NCBI GenBank assembly: GCA_009733575.1
Contig: ML769458.1
Location: forward strand, 124,001 to 188,000
DNA length: 64,000 nucleotides
Origin: Gymnopus androsaceus JB14
Taxonomy: Eukaryota; Basidiomycota; Agaricomycetes; Agaricales; Omphalotaceae
Direction: 5' to 3'
This document shows, piece after piece, positions 11,101-22,803 of the stretch. A model generated the notes under the pieces. It made no database searches. It was not told the DNA's origin and was given only the letters and a program-made list of their open reading frames with translations. Position 1 is the first letter of the stretch, and every line of letters starts with the position of its first letter. The position numbers were made by a program, and so were the translations under genes.

Positions 11101-11793
11101 ATGTGCGTTTTTTTTTTAATTGTTTGCATTCATAGCTCACGCTACATGTGATGATACAGACTTTAAAACCTGCCAACTCCTTCGTCTCGCTCATGTTCGC
11201 GCAAACCAGTACAGACTTGCCGAATAGTGAGATGGACAAACTGGACCGTTACCTCACTGACAGCTGCGTTCCAGCTGAAATCCTTTAACATGGTGGTTGA
11301 TGAATAGGAAAGTATACCCAAATCTTGCCAAGCTCGCTATCTCAATCCATACAGCCATGGGTACATGACACGTCTACCTACCTTTATCTTATCTCTTGTA
11401 CTAATATGACTACAGCCTCTTCCATAGTTGTTGAACGTTCATTCTTGCATGGCTGTATCTTGATATGTCACCTTCGTAACTGTCTTCGCATGAACACGAT
11501 TTGAGCACTCATGTGCTTCGGAGACTGGTCATGGCAAGACTTTATCTCGAATGCAGAACTAGTTGAATTGCTTAGGGATACTGGAAAGGGGAAGGGGAAG
11601 GCCAACACCGAGAAAGATGACGATGATATTTTCTTTGTTGATGATGATCTCTTATTGTAACTGGTACTACACTTTGTCTTTTTATAGTATTATTTCAAGT
11701 AGTTTCGTTGCACCAAGATAGTCGGGATATCTTGTCGAGTCGGGACGGGAGGACATTCTGAGTCCCGATCCCAACCCGAGCCACACACTACCA
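8154..11793 (+). mobile_element. hAT-superfamily DNA transposon, decayed
   Basis: The left end begins TAGTGTGTGGCTCGGG at 8154 and the right end carries the inverse, CCCGAGCCACACACTA, ending at 11790 and followed by CCA. The flanking octamers CTGATGTC (8146-8153) and GTGATGTC (11794-11801) match at 7 of 8 positions, fitting an 8-bp hAT target duplication with slight decay or a lost TGG at the left tip. Between the ends lies a hAT transposase pseudogene. The element spans about 3.6 kb, the usual size for an autonomous hAT. Confidence 0.85.
8434..11659 (+). pseudogene. hAT transposase pseudogene
   Basis: Recognisable blocks in order: an N-terminal Ser-rich region (8434-8700), a BED-like Cys pair region (about 8745-8925), a helical DNA-binding-like stretch (8975-9170), the first RNase H-like catalytic segment (LDCWTSPNHCAW, about 9487-9525), the second segment with HVHCFAHTINL (about 9730-9870), the VTRWNSTYNML block (about 10463-10500), and the C-terminal dimerisation domain (about 11180-11560, WWLMNRKVYPNLAKLA then VERSFLHG). 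In-frame TGA stops occur at 9646, 10980, 10983 and 11502, and a one-base frameshift lies near 11283. Several short introns separate the blocks. It encoded a cut-and-paste transposase and is now inactive. Confidence 0.85.
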
Positions 11794-11801
11794 GTGATGT
11801 C

Positions 11802-12351
11802 ATGAATGTCAAATCTAGTCAGTTCAAGCTATCTGCAGCTAGAAGCCTTATGCTTTGTTTCTGGGATGGTTTTTGCTGGGAGAAAATGAAGAAGGGGTCC
11901 GGGCTATGGATTTCCCTCCAAAGTACATCTAGGAAATTGTGCTGAGAGCCTGAGGCCTAGCAACAACAAGGTCATCCGCCGAATTCTTCAGTCTTCCCAG
12001 TTGATCTAGTTATTGGTGGCATCGGGATCAAGTTCTTTGCATATCAGTGAAATGATATCAAGGTTCACCATCCGAGAAAGACGAGCAAAGCTGGGTTCAA
12101 CTCAAGACGATCACGTGCACAGCCAACTGATACCATACCGTAAAAAGTCGCGCCGCGCGCGGCTTTATTACTTCGTAAATGGGTGAAGTTCTTCATATCT
12201 AGCTTGCTTGAGCTGGGTTAGTAGGCCGTACCAAAGATACTGTAAGACGGCCCGTGATTTATATTAATCACAACGGGCCGACATGAACCCGGACACGACG
12301 ACGAATCGATGATATCACGCAAAAGCTTCTTTCTTTCGTACTCTCACCACA
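11802..12351. other. Intergenic, glyoxalase promoter side
   Basis: No coding region was seen. A GC-rich palindrome-like stretch (GCGCCGCGCGCGGC) lies at about 12150-12163. The last 100 bases before 12352 should hold the 5' UTR of the glyoxalase gene. Confidence 0.5.
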
Positions 12352-13363
12352 ATGCCTCGCACAGCAGAAACAGCTAGCTTCCAGGTATGCATACCTTCCT
12401 TCCGCGAAAAAATTCGAATTATTGACTGAAAAACTAATCTGTAGTTCAACCACACGATGATTCGTGTTAAAGACCCGAAGGTCTCTTTGAAGTTCTATAC
12501 CGAGGTACAGCGTCTTTGAAGGCGGATTTACAACCCAGCTAACATTCAGAAAGATCATTGGCATGGATCTTCTGTCCGGTAAGCTATCCATTTGCGGTAC
12601 TGTTTCCTGATCTCGCGGCTTTTCAATCGATGAAAGATTTTTGCCGTCCTTGATTCAAGCTTCGAACGGTTAGTCTCATTTTTCCTGACTATGATTTCTC
12701 CACAGAAAAGAACATGGGCGACTTCACCCTCTACTTCCTTGCTTTTGACCAGGGCCAGAACTACAAGGATATGTCTGCGGAAGACAAGGATAAAGCCAGG
12801 TTTGCGAGGGAAGGCAAGTCGAAGAATCTATATTCCTGTTCTCACTCGCCTCTTCATCTTCCCTCCTTTCGGCTCATTCATGACCTCAATTTACTCTGCG
12901 CTGTTTTCCCGACCTCAAACTCGAAAATCTCTCAATTTTTTTGGATCCTGGAATGGTCATGGGTCGCTGTCTTTCTTCCCTTCTTGCTCCATCGACTCCC
13001 GCGCCTTTAATAAGAAACTCATTCCTATTTTAACTCAGGCGTCCTCGAGCTAACACACAACCACGGCACTGAATCTGACGCCTCCTTCCCCGGCTACGCG
13101 TCTGGCAACAGTGATCCTGGAAAGGGATTCGGTCACATTGCCATTACCGTGAACGATGTCGAAGAGTCCTGTGCTCGATTCGAGCAATTGGGTGTACAGT
13201 TTAAGAAGAGGCCTCAGGACGGGAAAATGAGGCATATTGCGTTCATCTTGGATCCTGATGGGTGAGTGCTTTCGTTACTACTACGTAGTCAACGCTGAGT
13301 GATTTTCGGACGAATGAACTTAGGTACTGGATCGAAATTGTTCCGAATGCAATGAAATTGTAG
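12352..13363 (+). CDS. GLO1: Glyoxalase I (lactoylglutathione lyase)
   Basis: This cytosolic metalloenzyme converts the methylglyoxal-glutathione hemithioacetal to S-lactoylglutathione, the first step of methylglyoxal detoxification. Six exons can be read: 12352-12384, 12445-12504, 12554-12578, 12706-12813, 13039-13261 and 13324-13363, giving 162 aa, the length of a one-domain fungal enzyme. All four expected metal/active-site positions are visible: His in [10 protein letters not shown] (aligned to human Gln33), Glu in [10 protein letters not shown], His in KGFGHIAI and Glu in GYWIEIVPN. The start is the first ATG in frame and gives a normal N-terminus. Intron 4 (12814-13038) is unusual: it begins GC (AAG|GCAAGT) and is 225 nt long; only the GC donor keeps the GVLELTH frame. 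No frameshifts. Intact and probably functional. Confidence 0.93.
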
Positions 13364-14290
13364 TGAACTAGCGATGTTTGCTCTTAACGAATGAAATGTA
13401 TTTGGGTTCGCTTCGCCCACCCAATTGTTGTAAGGTGCCCAGAAAAACGCGCACAGCCATAACTGAACGACGACTCGTTTGCTTTGACCGGCCAAAGCGT
13501 ACAAGCGGAGCGCGCGTGCCGGATCTAGCGCTCCATTGCTTCTGACCGTAAATCATTTCCCTAGAGTGTATTTCTTCTTCGTCGCTCTTCATTTTTTTTG
13601 ATTTACACTCTCATAAATGTAATCAAGAGATCTATTTATTTAATTTTAAAATACAAGGAAAGAAAAATATTCAGGACTTCTTTCAAATCAGATTTTGTAG
13701 TTTGTAAATTGTAACAAGTTTGTAATCGCACAAGGCAATAATTTTTCTTATGCCTGGGAGAGGATTTTAAACATCCATAATCCAAGGGTTCCAAATGAAG
13801 TTTTGTGCTTGAGAGCCAGTAAAAGAGTGCCAAAATTGCCAAGGGATCACACTTACGGGCATTTCCAGAGCATGGCAGCCTGCCAAGCCTCCCCAATTTT
13901 TGGCACCTTTTGGGAGCATGCTTGCAACACCAAAACATCTTCTAAGATTACCAATGTTTGGAATCATCAAGTTCAAAGTATATCCTAATAAGTATATTGG
14001 AAATTTTGAAGCTAATCTATCAAGTTTTAACCAAGTTTTCCATTTGTGGGTGCATTACTGGTGCATTACTGGCACCTCAATATGCAGTACTGACATAACT
14101 ACAAAGGGATTTACTTTGCTCACCTGCTATGCATTACATGGAGCCATTGGCTCGTAATGCAAAATTCATATTTGTGCCTATGAATGTAACTTCAAATATG
14201 ATACTCATAAAACTGGCTTACCGTGATAGAGAGAGAGATTTACTTTGCCATAAGTATATGAACTGCTGGCAACATTGCATTGAATTCTCT
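13364..14290. other. Intergenic, no gene seen
   Basis: AT-rich and without a convincing coding frame, splice pattern or repeat relationship to the rest of the window. Short ORFs on both strands here lack any recognisable motif. Confidence 0.45.
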
Positions 14291-14322
14291 ATACACACAC
14301 ACATACACACACACACACACAG
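14291..14322. repeat. (AC)n microsatellite
   Basis: About 15 AC/CA dinucleotides with one AT interruption. Confidence 0.95.
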
Positions 14323-15726
14323 TTAGTGTAAGTATTTCGAGTCCTTCTAAGGGAGACTATATACTCCTAGACCTTAGCCTACAGACCCCTCACTTCCTTC
14401 CATTATTCTTTGCATTTGATGATCGCAACTCTCCAGGGATTCAAAAAGTATAAGTTTTTCAACAGTGGGCTGAATGCATTATGAGGGGATTAAACCGTCA
14501 GCAGGTCAAAGCATACTTACTGCTAGTCCAGGTTACCACTATCCCATGAAATGCTGACATTTCCCTATAATATTAATAACTATCCTGCTCCCTTCAGTTT
14601 GCTTCGCCCTTTCATGGAAGTTTTAGACCTCACTTTTTATTCTCGATGGCCGTGCCCTCTCAACATTCCAGGTGTTTGAATATTTACACTGTCTCTCCGG
14701 CTTAGACATCCACCGACCATATTTCACGAAGTAAAATCAAAGACCCATCGCCAAGTTCCAACAGACAAGCAGCGGAACCACGATATTGGGCGTGAAGGGA
14801 AGCAGATTTAAGTTATTAACACTTCATCTCCACCTAGCCTCAACGACAACGTCGTTACGACGACGATGACCTTGAAGGCTATCCGCTGGTACGCACAGAG
14901 CAAAGCATACAAATCATCACACATCCTTCAAGTTCCAACCTGCACCAAGTGGGCTGGATTAATCACTTCTATCTATCTTCAACTTCTCCCTCGCCATCCT
15001 CCTCCTCTGCTTGCTGAATACGGACCACGACACCCACGACAAGCACGAAAATTTGCAAAGGAACTGATCCGTTGTTCAACAATGTATTCAATTCCTCTAC
15101 AAAGTTTTGTAGTCGCTGGAAAGTTTGGTTTACATTTGGCTGAGGAATGGGCGAGTTTTGGGCTATGCAATGATGGATATAATGAGGCGCGGGAACCCAT
15201 AGTAACTCCGTAAAATTCTTTCTACTCCTGAGTTTAGATGTCGCAAACATTACTGTGTAAGCCTGGCCCTTGTGCCTCGTAAATTTCTCTCAGGCTCCAT
15301 TGGTGTTACTCTCTGTCTCATCTCTCTCTCCAACTGCATCACCATGTGTTTGATCTCTAACTTAACGGAAATCCAACATATTCGTGATGCTGCACTATTT
15401 TTGTTTCTGTACTGTGACTAAGGACTCAAGAGTCTCAGCTGATACAGGAACGGGCTGTGTGCAAGCTGTGTGTTTGCGCTGAACCATCATGATGCCATGC
15501 AGCGCCGGGGTTTTCCGCGCAAGGTTCAAGCAGAGGATGGGAAAAAATAGATTCAAGATAGACTCCGCTAACTTCTGATAAATGTATGCACTATAACTGG
15601 TTGGAAATGCTGGTTGGAAATGCCCTTAAATAAGGTACATTCTCGAGGCGATCATAGGTCGCTTACTCCACTGCTTTCACACAGATTCCATTTAAGACTG
15701 ATATTCGAGCATTGTACAGAGTAACA
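14323..15726. other. Intergenic, no gene supported
   Basis: A 115-codon ORF at 14866-15213 has no recognisable motif, and an equally long frame overlaps it on the other strand, so I do not call it. The last 200 bases should hold the promoter and 5' UTR of the DUF6534 gene. Confidence 0.4.
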
Positions 15727-17479
15727 ATGTCTACATCGGGTCTTCCTCCAATTCCTTCCAATATTTCCCGACTGTGAGTTCTCTCATAATTTGTACTCAT
15801 TTCTGCACTCATCGTGCTTGGGTCTAACGTTTTAGGACTGCACCTCTTGTGAGTTAGAATCAGAAATGTAATCTTTACACAACTGGTAAGCAATACATCT
15901 GTAGGTCTTTGGAGGTCTTTTCAACACATACTTGTTTGGTGTACTGAGCTGTCAAGTATGTATGTACTGGCCACCGGATGCTGTATTTTATACTGTGAAT
16001 ACTGAAACTCCTTGCAATGTTCTAGATGTGTATTATTTGTCCTTTCCTGCAGATGCAACACATGTCAAGATATTAGGTGACCAAAAATTATTTTAACACT
16101 TCATATGTCCGCTGACAATGACTTCAGTGTATGGTGTTTTCATGCTTGACTCTGCTGCAACATTCATGTCTCTGGCCGACCAGTATCACTGGTTTGCTGT
16201 TGGTTTTGGCAATCCACTCTTTATTCATCAAGTGTACCTCTCCATTTTCGACACTCCAATGCTGGGTGCATTCCTTGCTGCAATTGTCCAATGCTTCTAT
16301 TGCTATCGCATGTACACACTTAGCAAAAAAACTTGGCCTGTTTGCATCCTTGTAATGCTGGTATGTACATTGTACTCAATCACTACTTATCCAATTTGAT
16401 TTTTTTCCCCATAAATCACAGATTGCGCTCACTGGAGCAGTAGCTGGAATTTATGGTGCCGTTGTGGTAAGACTTTTATTTTTACTTTTCTTTACTACCT
16501 ATATTGCTAAGAAATCTGACCAACATATATATTACAGGGTCATGCTGCTCAAACCTTTGCCGGTGCTGTTACTACCGCAACCCTCCCCATCGTCGATGTG
16601 GGTATCCTCGTTTATATGTAATGCCTAGTAACCCCTTCATAAAATATCACTCAAAGGTTATCAACATTGCGGCTGCGGGAGCAGATGTTCTCATTGCTGT
16701 GACCATGACAATATTGGTGGGTGATTTCTCTTGTATCAGTATTTGATGTTTGATTATATATATATTATCTCCACAGCTGACAAAATCACGCAAAAGAATG
16801 CATCCACAATCTCAGTACATACTCACACGTATAATAACCCTCACTGTTGAGACCAATCTTCTTTCGAGTAAGATACTTCTGCTTTAGATATGCTCCGGAT
16901 GCCGGTCGCTAATGAATACCTGAACAGGTGCACTTGCAATCCTAGTGGTGGTTTTACTAGTTGTAGTACCAGTAAGTTAGATGGCCTTTTCATGTATCCG
17001 CAATGCTGAGTTGCTCTCAGCCTGAGGTTGCTGTCTACTTCACTTGTCCGTGAGTCACAGAAAAGATTACACCATGTATCCGCTTAGTTATTGGATGTTG
17101 CATATTTCAGGTCAATTATTCTTGGAAAAGTGTAAGTTTTAGTGCAACTATCAAGTGTTTAATTAATTCCTTTTTAACTTTTGCAATTAGCTATTCAAAT
17201 AGTCTTGTCATCATATTGAACAACCGTGCTTACCTCTCTGGTGGTGCATTACATTTCCCCAGCAATACCAATAGACAATTCACTTCTACCCCGGGACAGA
17301 GATCATCATTGGTATTTGCCCGGGATACCGAAAACACAAATGGATCCATAGAAATGCAAGACATGACAGCAGAATTTGACAATGTGTCCACATCTGCAGG
17401 GGCTGATGCACAAGGTGCAGGAACGCGGCGTGATTCGAGGCCCACGAATCACGCGACTAGCTCACTTCTAGCAAACTGA
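15727..17479 (+). CDS. DUF6534-type seven-helix membrane protein
   Basis: A predicted integral membrane protein of the large agaricomycete DUF6534 group. The function is not established; the architecture is receptor-like. Thirteen exons splice cleanly to 345 aa: 15727-15773, 15836-15848, 15905-15959, 16026-16076, 16128-16360, 16422-16466, 16538-16597, 16657-16716, 16777-16867, 16928-16971, 17021-17049, 17111-17131, 17191-17479. Exon 2 is only 13 nt. Hydrophobic segments are spread through the protein, beginning with GGLFNTYLFGVLSCQVYVYY. The C-terminal family signature is KVYSNSLVIILNNR, followed by a polar Ser/Thr-rich cytoplasmic tail. The exon 7/8 boundary (16597/16657) is the least certain. 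The start is the only ATG giving the typical PLVFGGLF N-terminus after splicing. No defects seen. Confidence 0.85.
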
Positions 17480-18089
17480 ATGCTCGCAAGCAATGACAAC
17501 AGCATTGGCGTGTATTGTGTCTGCTACTAGTGGTGTAAGACTCGGAAGTATCGATATTGAATGTAGAGCAGTTGTAGGCTAGTTAATCAGAAGGTGGTGA
17601 AGTAAAACTATGAATGAGTTATCTAGATGAGGATATGCCGAAGGAGGTAAACCATGTATGTAAGTCAGGAAAGATAACCCGTGTGTGAAATTCTGGAAAG
17701 AAGGGCAGTAGGAGGGCTGGGACATAAAAGAGAAAGTGAGAGCTCAGATTGAGCACTCGCAGCGACGATGATGGATGCGGAAGCGAAGATGCTTTCACGC
17801 ACTTTCGCTGCCGCTCCGCTGGACGTTGACGTTTGTTTGTGGGTACTATCGGAGTCGTCAAGGAGTCGTGAATCATGTTTGGCAGAGTATTCCAGAGTAG
17901 AAACTAGCCAGTGCTGGGATGTTAAGGGCTCGACTCGACGAGCAAAGCATCATTCGGAAATCAACCTCTGGTTCGGCTGGATGAAGATATGTCCATGACT
18001 TCGCCATGGACTAGATGTCGCATACGAATTTTTCGAGGTCGACAGATAGCTTTTGTCCTGGGTCACAAACTCTACTCCGAATCCAGATA
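17480..18089. other. Intergenic, 3' side of the DUF6534 gene
   Basis: Nothing recognisable. ORFs of up to 85 codons on opposite strands overlap each other and lack motifs. Confidence 0.4.
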
Positions 18090-18990
18090 TCCTTCCTTCC
18101 TGGGAGGACGGGAGATGATCAACCCGGAGGACCTAAGGAATTGAACAAGTGGAGGTGGTAGGAAGAAATGGGAAGGAAAGAGGGGACGTGTCAGTGATAT
18201 ATATCATTCGAGAAGGGAGGGCCAGAAGCGATTGCCGATACATGTACACGTTCCTTTCTCCCTGGTTGATTCCATGCTCTAGATGACAGAGGTCTTGGAC
18301 GCCTTCAAAATAATACTATAAATGCCATGAAAAAACATTGCATTGCTCAAGCCTCTGGCAGATGATGGCCACGAACACTCCAGCATGCCGCATGGATAGA
18401 ATCCACGACAAAGGGAGATGAGAGACGGGAATTGAGTGTGCTCATCAATATTTCCATTGGGTTTCTGCGCTCTTCGTGCTCGTTCGTGGTCATTAAAAGT
18501 TGAGCGCTGGTCTATTTCGTCGATGAAAAGTATCTATACCGGCCTAAATCTGTTGCTTCATACACTTCTACTCCTGCAAAGTTCGACACGCTACTTCAAA
18601 TGTGAGGGAAGTGGTTAATTGGGCTGCTGCTGTGGTAGGATAGCTGTCCGCCGAGATCGAAGTCGCATCTGCCGTTTTAAACTCTGTTAGTAGTTACCAC
18701 TCTCCCTGCAGCTTATCCCACTCGCATGAGCACTGCTACGGCCATCCAACTCGTAAATGGCTGTTTAGTAATGCGGAACTCCAGCTCCAGATGTGGAAAT
18801 TGATGCTAGCACGAGGTAAGGCAGGATTAGGGCCTAAGCGCAAGGATGAATTTAACGACAGTAAAGTCGGCATAGACTTCGTTTTCCTTTCTTTTATTGA
18901 CAGATTTGCGTAGAATGGGTTATTGTTAAGACGATTCCTATTCGCGTTCCAGCTCGCGTTGAACCGTTATGTGTAGTAGCCGGATCGAAA
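18090..18990. repeat. Dispersed repeat R1, copy 1
   Basis: Shares long stretches with 33757-36825 and 42560-43735: the segment around AAAAGTTGAGCG with the CCGGCCTAAAT that follows (18490-18560), and a 3' block around TTTAACGACAGTAAAGTCGG (18850-18970). No coding capacity, terminal repeats or target duplication were recognised, so its class is unknown. It lies outside the tandem duplication, showing R1 is a dispersed family. Confidence 0.65.
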
Positions 18991-19081
18991 TAACAAGTGG
19001 AAGGGAGAAAAAACTGGGTGGACGTTCTAGAGTAAGAGTGAAAGTGAACGTGGAACATGTCGTTTTCCACGCTTGGCATTT

Positions 19082-19224
19082 TGTGACAGAAGTCACACGT
19101 TGAGTCGCTCGCAATAACAGGGATAGCGCTGCGATTGTAAGAGAAACTCCTGAACTAACTACAGACATGCCCTTTATATACGATTCGGAGCCCGGCACAG
19201 GCGGGATTGATCCGTTCCGTTACA
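19082..19224 (-). repeat. 3' LTR of the gag-only element
   Basis: 143 bp, TG...CA ends; pairs with 22804-22946. A purine-rich stretch (AGGAGGG on the minus strand) lies just inside it and may be the polypurine tract. Confidence 0.9.
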
Positions 19225-19778
19225 TACGCCCTCCTGGTCTACGAAGAAGACCACCAAGTACAAGTAAGCAACTTTTGAAAATAAGTAAGTCAGTAAATAA
19301 ATCGAGTGCGTATAAGTGAAGAAAGAAAGAAATTATCGAAATTGGAATAATAATTAAAAATGCTGATAAGTCCGTCAGCGGCAGGAGGAGGATCTAAGGA
19401 TCCAGCTCAGTTCGACAACAATTCAGTGTTCACTAGGATGGCGCGTCTCGCGAACGCGATTCGGCATCTGATCCAAATGCTCCGTCACCTGATTCGTGGA
19501 TCCTATTCCATAACAGTCGTGTTCTTGACCCAAATATGATGCAAGCAAGATTTTTCTCAGCTGGTTTGCCCTTGAACTTGCACCATTTGGCTGAACATTA
19601 TCATCTGGACCATTAACGTAGAATCGATTGGAGGATCCGGCACCAGAATCATCATTGTGAGGCATTTCCGCAAAAGACATTGAAGGTTGGCTGTTTTCTT
19701 CAGTGACAAAATGTTGCATCGGTTGTGTAAATTGTACACTTCTGGGCAGAGTTTGAGTCTGTGTCTCAGGGTCCGATT

Positions 19779-22609
19779 CTATTCCACCGGATCGGAATCT
19801 GAACACTGCGGCCAGAGGTCGGATTCACTGAATTCGGCCTCATATACAGACATAGGGTCTGGTATGTCATCATCGCTGCACTTGGAAACTGGCTGAAGGT
19901 CAGGTAGAGTATCCCCATCATCCAAATTATCCAAATTTCGCAAATCTAACGCTGGTGGCAGTGAGCTATCTCCAGTATCCGAGCTGGCAGGCACTGGGGT
20001 AAGTGTTTTCTGATCTCTAGTAGAGACCTCAATATCAGAATCAGACTCGGACAGGTATTCAAAACCCTCCGTGTCACTCATCTCATCATAAAATGAACCA
20101 AAATGGACCATATTCAATGCAAAACCTTGATTCTGGTCAAGCACGGTGAAATCATCTGAATCACTCAATGAAAAACTAATCCCATGCATAGATAAACCAT
20201 TCTCAGGGCAATCTCGTGCAAAGTGACCGGATTTTCCACAGTTAAAACAATTAATGTGGTCAATACTATTCCGATGGCCATGGTCACGCCCTCCATTTAC
20301 ATTCCTACTGTAAGTGTGATCATGCCGATGACCAGATGTCCCCGAAAGACCTATATCATCTTGGTGAGCTCTATCATTTCGTTCTCGAGACCTGGTACTG
20401 CAGGAGTCATCGGAATTTGACTCAGAATCAGAAGACTCAGAATCACTATGTTCATCGGAACTATCATTGGAATCCAATTGCTCGTTGTGACTTTGTGAGT
20501 CCATATCATCAAAATCTGCCATTTCAATTAATTCAGCTTTGTATACGATTTCATTCCAGGAATGGAACTCTTTGTTCAACTTCCCATGATGAAGCTCATA
20601 ATGTATGTTCTGGTTAAAACCATCCCAGAGTCTAATAACGCGTTCGTGTTTTCCAATACCACCAACAAGCGTGAACAAATTCTCAAGTTTGTGAACATTA
20701 AGGATGGACAGGGGTAGGGGTCAACCCGGGGTTTTTGACCCAAGGGTATGGAGGGTAAGGGTAGGGGTTGAAGCCTTCAAAACCCTCCTTTTTTAAATTG
20801 ATGATATATACATCTCACAATGTCCTATGATCTTCAACTCATCCATAAGGATGTTTTCAAGTGTTATTATATCTATTTTACCCAAAGCCTCATGAGTGGT
20901 ACATCATTCTGTCCAAAACCCTTAGTAAAAACTGGAGGTTTGAAGGGTAAGGGTATGGAGGGTAAGGGTGAGATTAGGGCCATTCCAACCCAGGGGTTAA
21001 CCCCTGTCCATCCTTAGTGAACATACTCGGAGACGGAGCGGTCATCCTGGTAGCAATGTCGCAACCTCACTTGCTGCTGGTTTCTATAATTGAGAGGGAA
21101 GCAATAGTTGAATAGCTCCTCAAAGAACTTTGGCAACTGCCACTTATCGTGGTTCTTTGCAACCTTGTGAGTGAAAAAAGCATATGCCTTATCTGTTAGG
21201 AAATGCGCAACTAAGAACACTTGCTCATCCTTAGCAACCTTGCCTTCCTTGCAGTAATGGGTTGCCTCAAGGACAAAACATTGGAATTTGTCCGAATCTG
21301 CTGATCCATCATAAACCGTAGGTTTGAGAGGTTTTATTATCCTCTTAGGTGCGTTCAATTTTCTCTTGGATTTACGTTTCTTATCCTTTTGTCTATATGA
21401 ACAACTCGCGGACCAATTGGTCCTATGTTTACGATGATTTCCATGACATTGCAAACTATCTGAGCTGCTCAAATCATCTCCAGAAGATCTGGAGGAGTAT
21501 GAAGATGGACTGGAACTATATTCACTACTTTGTTCCTCAACCAATGACAAATCTTCTTTGGACTCTGAGTTGGAAGAGGACTCAGGAGACAAATCCGATT
21601 CATCTTCATCAGATTCAGAAGAGGAAGATTCCCTTTTCCTTGACTTATTCTTTCGAGAAGAATTTTTTGTAACAACTCTTTGCATAGAGCGTTTCTTTTC
21701 ATTAACAACTTTCACTGGCTCGGAATCGGAGCTTGATTCACCCTCAACACAGGCATGCTTATGCTTGTGCTCTTTGCGCTTAATGAATCCATTTTTCTTA
21801 CGGGTCTTCTTGACTCGGCGATTTTTGCGATCGGAGTTGGTATTCACCTGGGATTTACTACCAGATCTGGAAGCATTATTAATGGCCTTCCAGTTTGCGA
21901 GAGCAACATTTTGTGCCTCAACATTCAACTCAATGTCGCTGACCTCATTATTTCGATCAGCAAAGTTCCCTTTAGCCATGTATGACGATGGGCCAGATAT
22001 GGGGAATGGAGAACGGCCTAGCTGTTGTTCATGAACCAAATCATGCCAAGCAGGTTTTAGCAACCTTTCTGTTGCCTGCATAGTAGCCTTCAGCTCCTTA
22101 CCGAGCTTCACAGGCTTAGATAACCTCTTGCGAGACATATAATCTGCAAGGTTATTCAATGATCTGGACCTACGAGGCACGACCTCAGTCCAAGGTCCAT
22201 CATTGTCTTCGTCAGAAGATGTAAGTTCAGAGGAAGTAGATGTTTCATTATCTAAATCAACTTCTACGCCAGTTCGATCTACCATATTGGGTGCCAACAA
22301 AGATTTTGCTGCAATGGAAGCAACATCTTTGAATTGGGAGCCGAGTCCTTTGGATTGCTCCTTAGGGCTCAATTCTGGACTAGATCCCTTGGATTGCTCC
22401 TTGTGGATCAGTCCCACAGCTTTCGCTGTGCAAGGGGCAACTACATCCCAGTAGGTGCGATCCTTGGTGGGCTGTATAGCCTTTTGCGGTTTGTCGGAAG
22501 GTCCCAAGTGGCTGGCAGAGTGGCTGGAAGGACAGCTAGCTAAAGTAGTGTTGGTACTGCCCTGGAGCGCGGCGGCCCTTTTCTGTGAACGCGTGTTGTA
22601 AAGAGACAT
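19779..22609 (-). pseudogene. gag of the gag-only LTR element, split by a MITE
   Basis: Two minus-strand frames, 22609-21014 (531 codons, running into the insertion) and about 20690-19779, are one gene interrupted by the 318-bp MITE at 20699-21016. Removing the MITE plus one 8-bp duplication (326 bp) puts both parts in the same frame, for an ancestral product of about 834 aa. The N-terminal half is highly charged with Ser/Asp/Glu- and Lys-rich stretches. A capsid-like region follows (about 21300-20550), then a zinc knuckle CFNCGKSGHFARDC (C-x2-C-x4-H-x4-C, about 20215-20260) and an acidic C-terminus. It would form virus-like particles. No protease or RT motifs occur. A 127-codon frame at 19806-19423 overlaps its end and has no known motif. 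Confidence 0.85.
20699..21016. mobile_element. hAT-type MITE inside gag
   Basis: Terminal inverted repeats TAAGGATGGACAGGGGT are flanked by a perfect 8-bp duplication GTGAACAT (20691-20698 and 21017-21024). The subterminal regions repeat GGGTATGGAGGGTAAGGGT. No coding capacity. The 8-bp duplication points to mobilisation by a hAT transposase. Confidence 0.92.
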
Positions 22610-22642
22610 TTGAAATTGAGAGAAAAATGACTTGATTTCTTT

Positions 22643-22643
<1 letters not shown>

Positions 22644-22685
<42 letters not shown>
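22644..22685. repeat. (AG)n microsatellite
   Basis: About 21 AG dinucleotides in the leader of the gag-only retrotransposon, between the 5' LTR and the gag start. Confidence 0.95.
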
Positions 22686-22688
<3 letters not shown>

Positions 22689-22803
22689 GGTTGAAGTCGG
22701 AATGGCCCAGGTGATCAGACTGAGAGGAATCCAGAAGCGACAGCCACAGATATTTTGAGATAGAAAGAGAGAAGCTAGAGCAGTTGCTGTGCTGTTAAAA
22801 ATA

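Noticed and set aside
14866..15213. 115-codon plus-strand ORF
   Set aside because: No motif, overlapped by a similar-sized frame on the opposite strand, and no splice partners.
19423..19806. 127-codon ORF overlapping the end of gag as a possible pol start
   Set aside because: No protease or RT motif; too short, and the LTR follows at 19224.
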